Below the pieces are notes generated by a model. The model saw only the letters and a program-made list of their open reading frames with translations, was not told where the DNA came from and did no database searches. 64,000 nucleotides of DNA. It comes from Nitratireductor luteus (lineage in GTDB: Bacteria > Pseudomonadota > Alphaproteobacteria > Rhizobiales > Rhizobiaceae). Location of the stretch: positions 1 through 64,000 of the forward strand of contig NZ_JAOANW010000013.1 of the NCBI RefSeq assembly GCF_026162365.1, in the 5' to 3' direction. A program made the position numbers and the translations under genes. Numbering within the stretch: position 1 is the stretch's first letter; each line of letters opens with the position of its first letter. Positions 28,818 through 37,890 of the stretch are shown one piece after another.

Positions 28818-29669
28818 ATGAGTGAACAAAGCCCATTCATAGTATCGGCCGACTGGCTGGAGGAGCGGCTGCACCAGCCCGGCCTCTCCATCGTAGACGG
28901 CTCCTGGTACCTGCCTGCCCAGCGCCGCGACGCGCGCGCCGAATACGAGGCCGGCCACATTCCGGGCGCGGTTTTCTTTGACCACGACGCCGTGGTGGAT
29001 CCGGATTCGAAACTGCCGCACGCCATGCCGGACCCTTTGACCTTCGAGCAGTATGCAAGTTCGATGGGCATTTCGGAGGACGATACGATCGTCGTCTATG
29101 ACGGTCCCGGCTTCTTCTCCGCCCCGCGCACCTGGTGGCTGTTCCGGGTCATGGGCGCGGCGAAGGTCTACGTACTCGACGGCGGCCTGGACGGCTGGCG
29201 CGCCGAGGGCCGTCCGCTGACGGACGAACCGACCAAGATCGCGGCAAGCGTGTTCGATCCGAAGTTCGATGAGAAAAGGCTGGCCGGGCTGGACGACATG
29301 CGGCGTTTCGTCGAGAAGGGCGGCATCCAGATCGCCGACGCCCGCTCACCCGGCCGGTTCACCGGCGAGGAGCCCGAACCACGGGAAGGGATGCGCTCCG
29401 GCCACATGCCGGGCGCCGTCAACGTGCCGGCATCCTCACTGTCGAAAGACGGGCATTTGCTGCCGCCCGAGGCCCTGCGCGAAAAGCTCGAAGCGGCGGG
29501 GCTGGACCTGACCAAGCCGGTCGTGACCTCATGCGGATCCGGCGTGACCGCGGCCGTCATAACGCTGGCGCTGGAGAGCCTCGGCCACAAGGACAACCGC
29601 CTCTACGACGGCTCGTGGAGCGAATGGGGCAGCCGCGATGACACGCCCGTGGCGACGGGAAAATCATGA
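28818..29669 (+). CDS. sseA: 3-mercaptopyruvate/thiosulfate sulfurtransferase
   Basis: 283-aa protein with two rhodanese domains. The first (residues about 1-140) has HIPGAVFFDHD and DGPGFFSAPRTWW, lacking the catalytic Cys. The second carries the active-site loop TSCGSGVTA with Cys near residue 239 and the CGSGVTA hexapeptide characteristic of mercaptopyruvate sulfurtransferases. Proximity to cysK fits cysteine/sulfane-sulfur metabolism. The downstream acetyltransferase overlaps its stop by 4 nt. Confidence 0.93.
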   Translation: MSEQSPFIVSADWLEERLHQPGLSIVDGSWYLPAQRRDARAEYEAGHIPGAVFFDHDAVVDPDSKLPHAMPDPLTFEQYASSMGISEDDTIVVYDGPGFFSAPRTWWLFRVMGAAKVYVLDGGLDGWRAEGRPLTDEPTKIAASVFDPKFDEKRLAGLDDMRRFVEKGGIQIADARSPGRFTGEEPEPREGMRSGHMPGAVNVPASSLSKDGHLLPPEALREKLEAAGLDLTKPVVTSCGSGVTAAVITLALESLGHKDNRLYDGSWSEWGSRDDTPVATGKS

Positions 29670-30235
29670 TCGGCCAGAAGGGGGAGACGGCCGGAACGCT
29701 GCAGGCTACCGTAACGCGGCTCGAAATGACGCACCCGCCTTCGGCCTATCCCCCCGCGCCGATGGGGGAGCCGCTGGCGGTGATGCGCTGCCGGTCCATG
29801 CCGCTGCACTATTATCGCTACCTCTACGACCGGGTCGGGCGCAAATGGCACTGGACCGGCGCGTTTCATCTTTCGGACGCAGAACTCGAGGCGCAACTGA
29901 AGGATGAGAAGACCGACATCCGGGTGCTGTATCTCGACGGCGCGCCGGCCGGCTATTTCGAGATCTGCCGCTTGCGGCCGGAAGAGACGGCGCTGGTCCA
30001 TTTCGGGCTGATGGAGCATGCTATCGGCCGGGGGCTGTCGCGCTGGTTTTTGGGAGAGGCGATACGCGCCGGCTGGGAAACGGGACCGCAAAAACTCTCC
30101 GTCGAGACATGCACGCTGGACCATCCCGCAGCACTCGGCCTCTACCAGAAAATGGGCTTCGAGCCGGTCCTGCGGCGCGAAGACAGCGTCCGGAAGCTTT
30201 CGCCCGCCGACCGGAAGAACGCCCTTTATCGCTGA
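29666..30235 (+). CDS. GNAT family N-acetyltransferase
   Basis: 189-aa protein. The GNAT acetyl-CoA region is seen as FGLMEHAIGRGLSRWFLGEAI (near residue 112), then LSVETCTLDHPAALGLYQKMGFEPV (near 140), the usual C-terminal strand-helix. The substrate is unknown. It starts within the sseA stop codon (ATGA) and so is translationally coupled. Confidence 0.88.
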   Translation: MIGQKGETAGTLQATVTRLEMTHPPSAYPPAPMGEPLAVMRCRSMPLHYYRYLYDRVGRKWHWTGAFHLSDAELEAQLKDEKTDIRVLYLDGAPAGYFEICRLRPEETALVHFGLMEHAIGRGLSRWFLGEAIRAGWETGPQKLSVETCTLDHPAALGLYQKMGFEPVLRREDSVRKLSPADRKNALYR

Positions 30236-30391
30236 GGCGCGGAAACGGGGGCCGGAATGGAACCGACGGTCCGATGCTTGGGGTGAGGGGGCGCTCTCAA
30301 TGGCGCAGGGAACCGTTCATCGTGGCTTCAGGTCCAATATGCATTATGGCTTCCGCAGATTTGAATCATTTTCTCATTTCGGAGAGGCAAG

Positions 30392-30949
30392 ATGTTGAAT
30401 AGACGAATTCTTTTACTTTCGGCGCTGGCCGTGGCCGCATTTCCCGCGCAAGCGCCCGCCCAGGCGAAGATGCCCTCGGGGGCGCAGATCCAGCGCAGCC
30501 TGGAGGCTGCTCCGAGAATGCGCATCCAGCCGAACAATCGCGTCACCGTAGAGCAGTTCAAGCGCCGCCCCGATTTGCGTCGTGCGGCACCCTCCATCGA
30601 TATTCAGGCGATCAATTTCGGCTTCGATTCGGCCGAGATACCGCCCTCCGAGTACCGCGAGGTGGAACAGATCGCGCGCGCCCTGCACGGTATCCTGCGG
30701 CGGCGCCCGGGCACGCGCATATTGCTGGAAGGCCATACCGACGCCGTCGGATCCTATGGCTACAACCAGCAGCTTTCCGAAAGGCGGGCCCGTTCGCTGC
30801 GGCGTGTCCTCGTGCGCCGGTTCGGTCTCCCTGCCTATGCGCTGGAGACGGTGGGCTATGGCGAGGAATATCTGCTCGTTCAGACGCCCTACGAAGACTG
30901 GCGCAACAGGCGCGTGACGCTGCGACGGATCGATGATTTCATCCGATAG
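30392..30949 (+). CDS. OmpA family protein
   Basis: 185-aa exported protein with a signal peptide (LLLSALAVAAFPAQAPAQA). Residues about 70-185 are an OmpA-like peptidoglycan-binding domain: INFGFDSAEIPPSEY, then ILLEGHTDAVGSYGYNQQLSERRARSL (the conserved GHTDxxG and N-x2-LSxxRA motifs), and NRRVTL at the end. There is no beta-barrel and no lipobox, so it is a periplasmic peptidoglycan-associated protein. Confidence 0.9.
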   Translation: MLNRRILLLSALAVAAFPAQAPAQAKMPSGAQIQRSLEAAPRMRIQPNNRVTVEQFKRRPDLRRAAPSIDIQAINFGFDSAEIPPSEYREVEQIARALHGILRRRPGTRILLEGHTDAVGSYGYNQQLSERRARSLRRVLVRRFGLPAYALETVGYGEEYLLVQTPYEDWRNRRVTLRRIDDFIR

Positions 30950-31198
30950 TTCGATTGCCGGGAGCGGGAACCGAACGCAAATCCCAGAGTAATCGAAGTT
31001 GCACGAATCCGCCCGCTGATGTCCCAGTATCGGTCATGCGGGCGGGCTAGTATTCCAGTTACCGTATCGAACGAAACGTCGCCCTTATCCAGGTTGCAAC
31101 CGTTGTTTGCACGATTCAACTTAGGATTTTGTTGGACCGTAACATAACTTTCCCGACCGGCAGGGCAGGCAAATCTGTTCCCGGCGCCACGCAACTGT

Positions 31199-31805
31199 TT
31201 GCCGTGGTCTCCGGTTGAACAGTTTCGCATCCGGCAAGGCGGGGAGGGGGTCGCGAAACCGGTTTCGGCGGGCATCAATGCAGCACGATCAGGACAGCGC
31301 CTTGAAACGGTAGTCGGTGAGACGTTCCGCTCCGCCGGCATTCCAGCTATTTCCGTTGTCCAGGCAGCTGATTCCGGTACCGCCGCACAGCATCCCTTCG
31401 TCGTGCGCAACGCGCCCTATCGATCCGTCTTCGGCCATGGTGCCCGCATTGATTTCCTATTAGTCCTGGGCGGCACGCGTTATCTGGTCGAGGCAAAAGA
31501 GCATGCGGGTCTCGGGGTCGGTGGACGAGAAGCTGGCGTTCGTTCTGCTCAATGCGCGACATAACCGGCCGGACCATGAATTCGTGCTGGTGATGGACGG
31601 GCACGGCTGGCGTCCCGAAACCCGGCGCTGGATTGCCACGATGGCGCGCGACGAGGAAGGCTTTCATGTCGTCACCCCTACCGGGCTCAAGAGCTGGCTT
31701 TTGCTGAGGCTCTGGCTTGCCCGCGAGCGGGAACAGGCTTTGACGCTGGCTTTCCCGATCGATGCAGCTATCCAGTTTCCTGGCCAGCAGGAATCGGGTG
31801 GATAG
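31199..31805 (+). pseudogene. PD-(D/E)XK nuclease-like gene split by a frameshift
   Basis: Two adjacent frames join into one sensible protein. The upstream frame ends ...ARIDFLLVLGGTRYLVEAK, and the +1 frame continues SMRVSGSVDEKLAFVLLNAR...GLKSWLLLRLWLA. Removing one A from the run at 31495-31498 restores the reading. D-x-n-(E-x-K) in RIDF...VEAK matches the PD-(D/E)XK nuclease core, followed by an FVLVMDG strand. No ATG is available at the 5' end; the frame can start at a TTG (31199). It is either a genuine pseudogene or a homopolymer sequencing error. Confidence 0.6.
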
Positions 31806-31853
31806 GCTCGGCCTGGTGCGCGATCCTTCTCCTGGAAGAACGGGAGAGCCGAA

Positions 31854-32327
31854 ATGGGCCTGATCAAATTTGTTGCCATGCCGACTGAAGAAGCTCGCGC
31901 CTTCCAGAACGGAGCGCCGGATGCCTATGGCAATACGCCGGAGACAAGGGTCTCGCCCGGCACCGGTGTACCGTGCCGGCACTGTCTGAGAAACGTGGAG
32001 GCCGGCCGCAACTATCTCACCCTGTCGTATCGGCCGTTTCCGGCCTTGCAGCCTTATGCCGAAACCGGTCCGGTGTTCCTGTGCGCCGATGCATGCGAGC
32101 GGGCCGAGGAGGGCGATGTCATGCCGATGCTGTTCCGCGCTACGCCCGACTATATCCTGCGCGGCTACGGGCATGACGACCGCATCGTCTACGGCACCGG
32201 GGCTGTGACGCCGAAGAAGGACATCTGCACCTATGCGCACCAGCTTCTGCAGCGCGACGACATCGCCTATGTGCACATGCGGTCCTCGCGCAACAATTGC
32301 TATCAGGTGCGCATAGAACGGGCCTGA
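31854..32327 (+). CDS. DUF1203 family protein
   Basis: 157-aa protein recognisable as DUF1203: PCRHCLRNVEAGRNYLTLSYRPFPALQPYAETGPVFLCADAC (near residues 42-82), followed by YILRGYGHDDRIVYGTG and YVHMRSSRNNCYQVRI. Four cysteines in the first block could bind a metal. The function of the family is unknown. It stands 48 nt after the frameshifted gene on the same strand. Confidence 0.85.
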   Translation: MGLIKFVAMPTEEARAFQNGAPDAYGNTPETRVSPGTGVPCRHCLRNVEAGRNYLTLSYRPFPALQPYAETGPVFLCADACERAEEGDVMPMLFRATPDYILRGYGHDDRIVYGTGAVTPKKDICTYAHQLLQRDDIAYVHMRSSRNNCYQVRIERA

Positions 32328-32438
32328 GCGTCCAGATCGCGCCTAGCCTTTTGCAGCAGGGTGCAGTCACTGACGGCCTTATAGGAAGATTAAGCGTCAG
32401 CACGGAGAGAAGATGGCCGCGTAATCGTTGACCGTTCA

Positions 32439-32475
32439 GGCATGGATCCTCGGGTCGGGGCCCGAGGATGACGAA
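32439..32475. repeat. Minimal copy of the 5'-end palindromic repeat
   Basis: CATGGATCCTCGGG-TCGGG-GCCCGAGGATGACGAA repeats the right-hand terminal hairpin of the elements at 277-1047 (CATGGATCC...GGATGACGAA) with different stem bases. A CTTCGTCATCC left end is also present at 32534. The element family is therefore dispersed and its stems evolve by compensatory change. Confidence 0.6.
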
Positions 32476-32561
32476 CCGTATGGTAGGATAGCGCTAACCG
32501 CCAACCTTGGTGATTCACAACGGCGCCTCAATCTTCGTCATCCTCCATATTGAAGCAACTC

Positions 32562-32591
32562 AAAAAAAGCCCGCCGGTGAGGGCGGGCTTT
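32562..32591 (-). terminator. Rho-independent terminator of ald
   Basis: On the minus strand GCCCGCC and GGCGGGC form a stem flanked by AAA/TTT, followed by TTTTTTT. It lies about 18 nt after the ald stop. Confidence 0.92.
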
Positions 32592-32609
32592 GAGGAGGGG
32601 AAGCCGTCT

Positions 32610-33725
32610 CTATGCGGCTACAGCCGCACGGGGCTCCGTCAACTCGTAGCCGAGCGCTTCGGCGACTGCCCGGTTGGTGATGCGCCCGCGATGGACATTG
32701 AGGCCGTTGCGCAGGTTCTGGTCGTCGGCAAGCGCCTTGAGGCCCTTGTCGGCCAGTTGCAGGCCATAGTGCAGCGTGGCGTTGTTGAGTGCATGGGCAG
32801 AGGTGACGGGCACCGCGCCCGGCATGTTCGCCACGCAGTAATGGATGATCCCGTCGACTTCGTAGGTGGGGTCGGAATGGGTGGTGGGGTGCGAGGTTTC
32901 GAAGCAGCCGCCCTGGTCGATGGCGACGTCAACGAGCACCGATCCCTTTTTCATGCCCGACAGCATTTCGCGTGTGACGAGCTTGGGTGCCGCAGCGCCG
33001 GGGATAAGCACCGCGCCGACCACCACATCGGCGGCGAAGCATTCTTCCTCGAGCGCTTCGACGGTGGAGTAGCGGGTATGGACCCGGCCGTTGAAGATGT
33101 CGTCGAGCTGGCGCAGCCGCGGGATCGAGCGGTCGAGGATCGTAACGTCCGCGCCGAGTCCGACCGCCATCTTGGCCGCGTTCAGGCCGACCACACCGCC
33201 GCCGATAATGGCAACCCTGCCGGGCAGCACGCCCGGCACGCCGCCGAGCAGCACGCCGCGCCCGCCGTTGGCCCTTTGCAGCGCCGTCGCGCCGGCCTGG
33301 ATGGCAAGGCGTCCGGCCACTTCCGACATGGGGGCAAGCAGCGGCAGACCGCCGCGCTCGTCCGTCACCGTCTCATAGGCGATGGCCGTGACACCGGAAT
33401 CGACCAGGCCCCTGGTCTGGTCCGGATCGGGCGCCAGATGGAGATAGGTGTAGAGAAGCTGGCCTTCGCGAAGCTGCACCCACTCGCCCGGCTGCGGCTC
33501 CTTGACCTTCACGATCATGTCCGACTTGGCGAACACGTCGCCAGCCGTCTTCGCGATTGTCGCGCCGGCAGAGCGGTAGGCGTTGTCATCGGCGCCGATG
33601 CCGGCGCCGGCGCCGGCTTCCACCAGCACCTCATGGCCATGGGCCACATATTCGCGCACGGAGCCGGACGTCAGGCCAACGCGGTATTCGTGATTCTTGA
33701 TTTCCTTGGGGCAGCCGACGCGCAT
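32610..33725 (-). CDS. ald: Alanine dehydrogenase
   Basis: NAD-dependent interconversion of L-alanine and pyruvate plus ammonia. 371 aa, the usual size. It starts [17 protein letters not shown] with the substrate lysine/arginine region. Other marks are the catalytic-His segment TYLHLAPD (near residue 96), the Rossmann loop [15 protein letters not shown] (near 173) and [21 protein letters not shown] (near 295). The divergent Lrp-family gene 124 nt away is the expected alanine-responsive activator. Confidence 0.96.
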   Translation of the reverse strand: MRVGCPKEIKNHEYRVGLTSGSVREYVAHGHEVLVEAGAGAGIGADDNAYRSAGATIAKTAGDVFAKSDMIVKVKEPQPGEWVQLREGQLLYTYLHLAPDPDQTRGLVDSGVTAIAYETVTDERGGLPLLAPMSEVAGRLAIQAGATALQRANGGRGVLLGGVPGVLPGRVAIIGGGVVGLNAAKMAVGLGADVTILDRSIPRLRQLDDIFNGRVHTRYSTVEALEEECFAADVVVGAVLIPGAAAPKLVTREMLSGMKKGSVLVDVAIDQGGCFETSHPTTHSDPTYEVDGIIHYCVANMPGAVPVTSAHALNNATLHYGLQLADKGLKALADDQNLRNGLNVHRGRITNRAVAEALGYELTEPRAAVAA

Positions 33726-33849
33726 TCCAGAACCTCCCGGGGATTTGCGGTGAACTTTCCTGATTCAACCATAAAACGCCCGGCACGTCCTTGCGAATAG
33801 GTTTGCCATCCTGAGGCCGGTTCGCTATTTCTTGCGCCAAAGGGCGGGA

Positions 33850-34344
33850 ATGGAGAATATTTTGCGAACAGCCGTACTCGACAGGATTGATGTCGCCATT
33901 CTCGATGCTCTTCAGCAGGACGGACGCATATCCAACGCGGCGCTGGCGGAGCGGGTCGGGCTGTCGCAATCGGCCTGCTCGCGCAGGCTCGACAATCTCG
34001 AAAAATCGGGCGTCATCAAGGGCTATCACGCCGAGCTTTCCAATGCGGCGCTGGGCCACCGCATGACGGCCATTGTGCACATATCGCTGACCGGGCAGTT
34101 CGAGAAGACGCTGAGCGAGTTCGAGGCGGCGGTCAAGCGCTGCCCGAACGTGCTCTCCTGCCATCTCATGTCCGGCGAATACGACTATATCCTGCGCATC
34201 GCCGCGCGCGACCTGGCCGACTATGAGCGGATCCACAAGGAATGGCTCACCGGCATGCCCCATGTCATAAAGATCAATTCGGCCTTCGCGCTGCGCGAGG
34301 TGATCGACCGCACGGCGACGGGAATACGGCCGGACATGGCGTGA
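33850..34344 (+). CDS. Lrp/AsnC family transcriptional regulator of ald
   Basis: 164-aa feast/famine regulator. The N-terminal helix-turn-helix is ILDALQQDGRISNAALAERVGLSQSACSRRLDNLEKSGVIKGY (residues about 17-60), followed by the RAM (ligand/oligomer) domain with CHLMSGEYDYILRI. The start at 33850 is preferred: GGGCGGGA precedes it, while the upstream TTG at 33832 adds only MRQRAG. Location directly opposite ald indicates control of alanine catabolism (AldR-like), by analogy. Confidence 0.92.
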   Translation: MENILRTAVLDRIDVAILDALQQDGRISNAALAERVGLSQSACSRRLDNLEKSGVIKGYHAELSNAALGHRMTAIVHISLTGQFEKTLSEFEAAVKRCPNVLSCHLMSGEYDYILRIAARDLADYERIHKEWLTGMPHVIKINSAFALREVIDRTATGIRPDMA

Positions 34345-34506
34345 TTTGATCGTCGCGCCCCTTCGCTACCCCACCGGGGTAATCCCGGGCGCGGCGGTGA
34401 AACACGACTGGGGTGCCAGGCCCCCTGTCATCCGTGCGTCATCAGATTCTGCTGGAAGTCTCGCCCCGGTGGCGCAATCATCGCCATTCGCATGCATAAC
34501 CTTGCC

Positions 34507-34553
34507 GGTTGGATCATTTCACCGTTTAACGGAAACGGTGAAATGATCCAACC
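34507..34553. repeat. Perfect 21-bp inverted repeat
   Basis: Arms 34507-34527 and 34533-34553 are exact reverse complements (core GGTTGGATCATTTCACCG) around a 5-nt loop AACGG. There is no T run, so it is not a standard terminator. It abuts a 56-bp repeat that recurs at 36974. Confidence 0.9.
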
Positions 34554-34556
34554 ATT

Positions 34557-34612
34557 TGATTTTACGCAATTCCGAACGGAAAACCGGTTCCCACTTTTCC
34601 TGGAATTGCTCT
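34557..34612. repeat. 56-bp intergenic repeat, copy A
   Basis: Bounded by GCAATTCC (34566) and GGAATTGC (34602), with an inner AACGGAAAACCGGTTCCC. Nearly identical to 36974-37030. The copy ends about 14 nt before the cpdB start, so the cpdB ribosome site lies just downstream of it. Confidence 0.85.
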
Positions 34613-34625
34613 AAGGAGACAGACC

Positions 34626-36602
34626 ATGAGCAAGCTCGACAGAACCATTTCACGCCGTTCCTTCCTTGCCGGCACGGCCGCCGCGGGCTCGCTTGTGATG
34701 CTGCACCCCTTCTCCGTGCGGGCGGCGGCCAACCAGGCGCATTTGCGCATCATGGAGACGACCGACCTGCACGTGCATGTCTTCCCCTATGATTATTACG
34801 GCGACAAACCGAACGACACGATGGGGCTGGCGCGCACGGCCTCGATCATCGACGCGATCCGCGCCGAGGCGACCAATTCCATGCTGGTCGACAATGGCGA
34901 TTTCCTGCAGGGCAACCCGATGGGCGACTACATCGCCTATGAACGCGGCATGCGCGAAGGCGATGTCCATCCGATCATCAAGGCCATGAACACGCTCGGC
35001 TATGAATGCTCGACCCTGGGCAATCACGAGTTCAACTACGGCCTGGATTTCATGTTCAAGGTGCTTTCGGGCGCTAACTTCCCCTTTGTCTGCGCCAATC
35101 TGACCCGGGGTGGGCTCGCCGCGAACGGACGCCAGGACGACCTTTTCCTGAAGCCCTATGTTATCCTCGACAAGAAGGTGAAGGACGGCGCGGGCAAGGA
35201 GCACGCCGTCAGGGTGGGGCTCATCGGCTTCGTGCCGCCGCAGATCATGAACTGGGACGCCAAACACCTGGCCGGCAAGGCGATGACGCGCGACATCGTG
35301 CGCGCCGCCGAAGCCTGGGTGCCGCAGATGCGGGAGGAGGGCGCCGACATCGTGGTCGCCCTGTCGCATTCCGGCTTCGGCCCCCTGCAATATGAAGAGA
35401 ACCTGGAAAACGCTTCCGCCCTTCTGGCGGGCGTCGACGGCATCGACGCTATCGTGACCGGCCACAGCCACCTGGATTTCCCGGGGCCGAAATTCGAGGG
35501 CGTGGAAGGCGCCGACAACGCCAAGGGGCTGCTTAACGGCAAGCCCGCCGTCATGGGCGGCTTCTGGGGCTCGCATCTGGGCCTGATCGACCTGATGCTG
35601 GAGCGCGACGGCAATGCCTGGCGCGTGGCGGGCTCCACCAGCGAGGCGCGGCCCATCTTCGAGCGCGTCGAGCGCGAGACCAAGCCGCTCGTGGACAGCA
35701 AGGCGGAGGTGGAGGAGGCCGCGCGCGAGGACCACGAGGCGACGTTGAAATATGTGCGGACCGCCGTCGGCAAGACCTCCGCGCCGCTTCACTCTTATTT
35801 CTCGCTGGTCGCCGACGACCCGTCCGTGCAGATCGTCGCCCAGGCGCAGGTCTGGTACATCAAGGACATGCTGAAGGAGACAGAATACAAGGACATTCCC
35901 GTGCTCTCGGCGGCGGCCCCCTTCAAGGCGGGCGGTCGCGGCGGCGCCGGCTACTATACCCACGTGCCTGCCGGCGACATCGCCATCAAGCACGTGGCCG
36001 ACCTCTATCTTTACCCGAACACGGTCCAGGCCGTCCTGGTCACGGGCAAGGATGTGAAAGAGTGGCTGGAGATGTCGGCGGGCATCTTCAATGAGGTCGA
36101 GCCAGGCAAAGCCGACCAGAAGCTGCTCAACGACACGTTCCCCTCCTACAATTTCGACGTGATCGACGGCGTTACCTATGCGATCGACCTCGGCCAGCCG
36201 CCGAAATACGATCCGAAGGGCGAGTTGATCAATGCCGGTTCCAACCGGATTCAGGATTTGAAGTTCAAAGGAAAGCCCATTGATCCGGAACAGAAATTCG
36301 TCGTCGCAACGAACAACTACCGCGCGGGCGGCGGCGGCAGTTTTCCCGGGATCGGTCCCGACAAGGTGATCTTCCAGGCCCCGGATACCAATCGCGACGT
36401 GATCGTGCGCTATATCGTCGAAGAGGGCACCATCAACCCGTCCGCCGACGCCAATTGGCGCTTCAAGCCGCTCGATGGTGCCTCCGTTCTGTTCGAGACG
36501 GGACCGAAGGGCGCGGAATTCGCCGATGACGTGAAGGGCGTCGCCATCGATCCTGCCGGCGACGGCCAGGACGGCTTCGCGCTTTACCGGATCACGCTTT
36601 AG
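34626..36602 (+). CDS. cpdB: Bifunctional 2',3'-cyclic-nucleotide 2'-phosphodiesterase/3'-nucleotidase
   Basis: Periplasmic enzyme releasing nucleosides and phosphate from cyclic nucleotides and 3'-nucleotides. 658 aa. It has a Tat signal (SRRSFLAGTAAAGSLVML), implying export after folding. The metallophosphoesterase domain shows MET-TDLHVHVFPYDYY (near residue 40), DNGDFLQG (near 88), LGNHEFNYG (near 130), and GHSHLDFPG (near 279). The C-terminal 5'-nucleotidase domain has NNYRAGGGGSFPG near 563. AAGGAG precedes the start by 9 nt. Confidence 0.95.
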   Translation: MSKLDRTISRRSFLAGTAAAGSLVMLHPFSVRAAANQAHLRIMETTDLHVHVFPYDYYGDKPNDTMGLARTASIIDAIRAEATNSMLVDNGDFLQGNPMGDYIAYERGMREGDVHPIIKAMNTLGYECSTLGNHEFNYGLDFMFKVLSGANFPFVCANLTRGGLAANGRQDDLFLKPYVILDKKVKDGAGKEHAVRVGLIGFVPPQIMNWDAKHLAGKAMTRDIVRAAEAWVPQMREEGADIVVALSHSGFGPLQYEENLENASALLAGVDGIDAIVTGHSHLDFPGPKFEGVEGADNAKGLLNGKPAVMGGFWGSHLGLIDLMLERDGNAWRVAGSTSEARPIFERVERETKPLVDSKAEVEEAAREDHEATLKYVRTAVGKTSAPLHSYFSLVADDPSVQIVAQAQVWYIKDMLKETEYKDIPVLSAAAPFKAGGRGGAGYYTHVPAGDIAIKHVADLYLYPNTVQAVLVTGKDVKEWLEMSAGIFNEVEPGKADQKLLNDTFPSYNFDVIDGVTYAIDLGQPPKYDPKGELINAGSNRIQDLKFKGKPIDPEQKFVVATNNYRAGGGGSFPGIGPDKVIFQAPDTNRDVIVRYIVEEGTINPSADANWRFKPLDGASVLFETGPKGAEFADDVKGVAIDPAGDGQDGFALYRITL

Positions 36603-36682
36603 CTTTCGGTTCCGAACCGCCGTGGCGCTTGACACCAAGCGTCCCGATTTGGCTCCTTCGGGGGCCGAAGCAGGAGCCTGTG

Positions 36683-36976
36683 ATGATTCGCCATATCGTG
36701 TTCTTCAGCGCAACCAAGCCCGAGGATGTAGGGCGCATCGCGGACGCCTTGTCTATGCTGGGCAACATACCGCACAGCGAGTTTTTCGAGATCGGCCTTA
36801 ACCGCAAGGTCGACCAGCTTGGCGGCGAGGTCGACGTGGTCGTCTATGGCGAGTTCCGCGACGAGGAAGCGCTTGCCGCCTACAAGGCGCACCCGATCTA
36901 TGCCGAGTGCATCACGCTGGTGCGCCCGCTGCGCGAGATGCGCGTCGCCGCCGATTTCGTATCGAAGAAGGTCTGA
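36683..36976 (+). CDS. Dabb (stress-responsive A/B barrel) family protein
   Basis: 97-aa dimeric alpha/beta-barrel protein. MIRHIVFFSATKPEDV is the usual first strand, and the rest (HSEFFEIGLNR, VYGEFRDEEALAAYKAHPIY) matches the Dabb pattern. No catalytic role is established for the family. CAGGAG lies upstream of the ATG. Its stop codon is also the first base triplet of the 57-bp repeat copy B. Confidence 0.88.
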   Translation: MIRHIVFFSATKPEDVGRIADALSMLGNIPHSEFFEIGLNRKVDQLGGEVDVVVYGEFRDEEALAAYKAHPIYAECITLVRPLREMRVAADFVSKKV

Positions 36977-37030
36977 TTTTACGCAAATGCCGGACGGAGA
37001 ACCGGTTCCCACGTTTCCTGGAATTGCTCC
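36974..37030. repeat. 56/57-bp intergenic repeat, copy B
   Basis: Begins with the TGA stop of the Dabb gene and ends 6 nt before the stop of the convergent RHH gene. It matches copy A (34557-34612) with only a few substitutions and a 1-nt indel; the shared core is AACCGGTTCCCAC plus TTTCCTGGAATTGCTC. Confidence 0.85.
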
Positions 37031-37035
37031 AATGT

Positions 37036-37299
37036 TCAATCGTCGTTCGAGGCGTTGAGCTCTTCGGGGCGCATCCCTTCCTCGGGATGCAACTCGTGGG
37101 GAAGATAGCCGATTGCCTCCGACCATTCCCGGAAAGCCATGCGCAATGCTTCGGGGCGCGACATCCTGACCCGGCTGCGGGCGATGAACATATCGAGCGA
37201 GCGCAGCAGCTCCGGCTGAAGCCGCACCAGCACCGGCGTGCCCTTGCCGGTCGGCTTCGGCCCTCGTTTCCGACGTTCTGTTTGGTTCTCGTCGTTCAT
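37036..37299 (-). CDS. Small ribbon-helix-helix-like protein
   Basis: 87-aa basic/acidic protein. PVLVRLQPELLRSLDMFIARSRVRMSRPEALRMAFREW looks like a ribbon-helix-helix fold: a short beta strand (PVLVRL) followed by two helices with a SRPEALR turn. The lysine/arginine-rich N-terminus (RRKRGPKPTGKG) is typical of rhizobial RHH proteins of this size. No toxin gene is adjacent, so an orphan antitoxin or a stand-alone DNA-binding protein are both possible. Confidence 0.75.
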   Translation of the reverse strand: MNDENQTERRKRGPKPTGKGTPVLVRLQPELLRSLDMFIARSRVRMSRPEALRMAFREWSEAIGYLPHELHPEEGMRPEELNASNDD

Positions 37300-37380
37300 G
37301 TAACCATGATATCACAAGCTTCAGCCGCCTGACAGAGACTGGCGCGCCTTGCAAGCCTTAGCCAGGCGGGGGTGGCCATC

Positions 37381-37509
37381 TCAATACGCGCCATTGCTGT
37401 TTCCGCTCGACGGATATGCGGCAGGGGGAGCAGCGGGGGGCCCGCCGGGCGGTGGCGTGGACGTGCAGCCGACCAGGATCAGCGTTGAAAGCAGGATAAG
37501 CAGTCGCAT
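37381..37509 (-). CDS. Small lipoprotein
   Basis: 42-aa product: a short signal (MRLLILLSTLI), lipobox LVGC with Cys 16 or so, then a Pro/Gly/Ala-rich mature tail (TSTPPPGGPPAAPPAAYP). GAGGA precedes the ATG at a good distance. Such tiny proline-rich lipoproteins are common in Rhizobiales. No function is known. Confidence 0.7.
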   Translation of the reverse strand: MRLLILLSTLILVGCTSTPPPGGPPAAPPAAYPSSGNSNGAY

Positions 37510-37890
37510 GATGAGTCCTCCCTCGGTTCGAGACCTGTGGACCGTCATAGGTGCGGCGCTGCCTCGTTTGACCAAGTCAGCACCACATTCACAACGGTCG
37601 ACGGGCCTTAATGCTCCATCACAAAATGATGGAGTCCCGAGGGAGATCATATACCGCTCCGGCGCCATGCCGCGGGTGATGCGGACGGGCAGGCTTTGCG
37701 CGCTGACAACTCATGCGGGGAATGCAAGGCGTGCTCGGGCGTCAGGCGACCAACTCGGCGACCTTGTCCTGCGCCTCCTCAGCGCTGGCAAGACCATGTA
37801 CGCCGACAGACTCGCCAATCGCCGTGCCCACGGGCTTGCGCGGGTTGAGAAAGCCGTGTCGTCAGACCCTGCACGTCAGCTGCAGTCCGG
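37510..37890. other. Intergenic region between small lipoprotein and ftsZ2
   Basis: 381 bp. Short frames exist on both strands but none has a convincing start, ribosome site or composition. One local hairpin, GCTCCATCACAAAATGATGGAGT (CTCCATCA/TGATGGAG around 37614-37635), is visible. Confidence 0.4.

Noticed and set aside
34650-36638. 660-codon minus-strand frame opposite cpdB
   Set aside because: Antisense shadow; cpdB has every catalytic motif and a Tat signal, the other strand has none.
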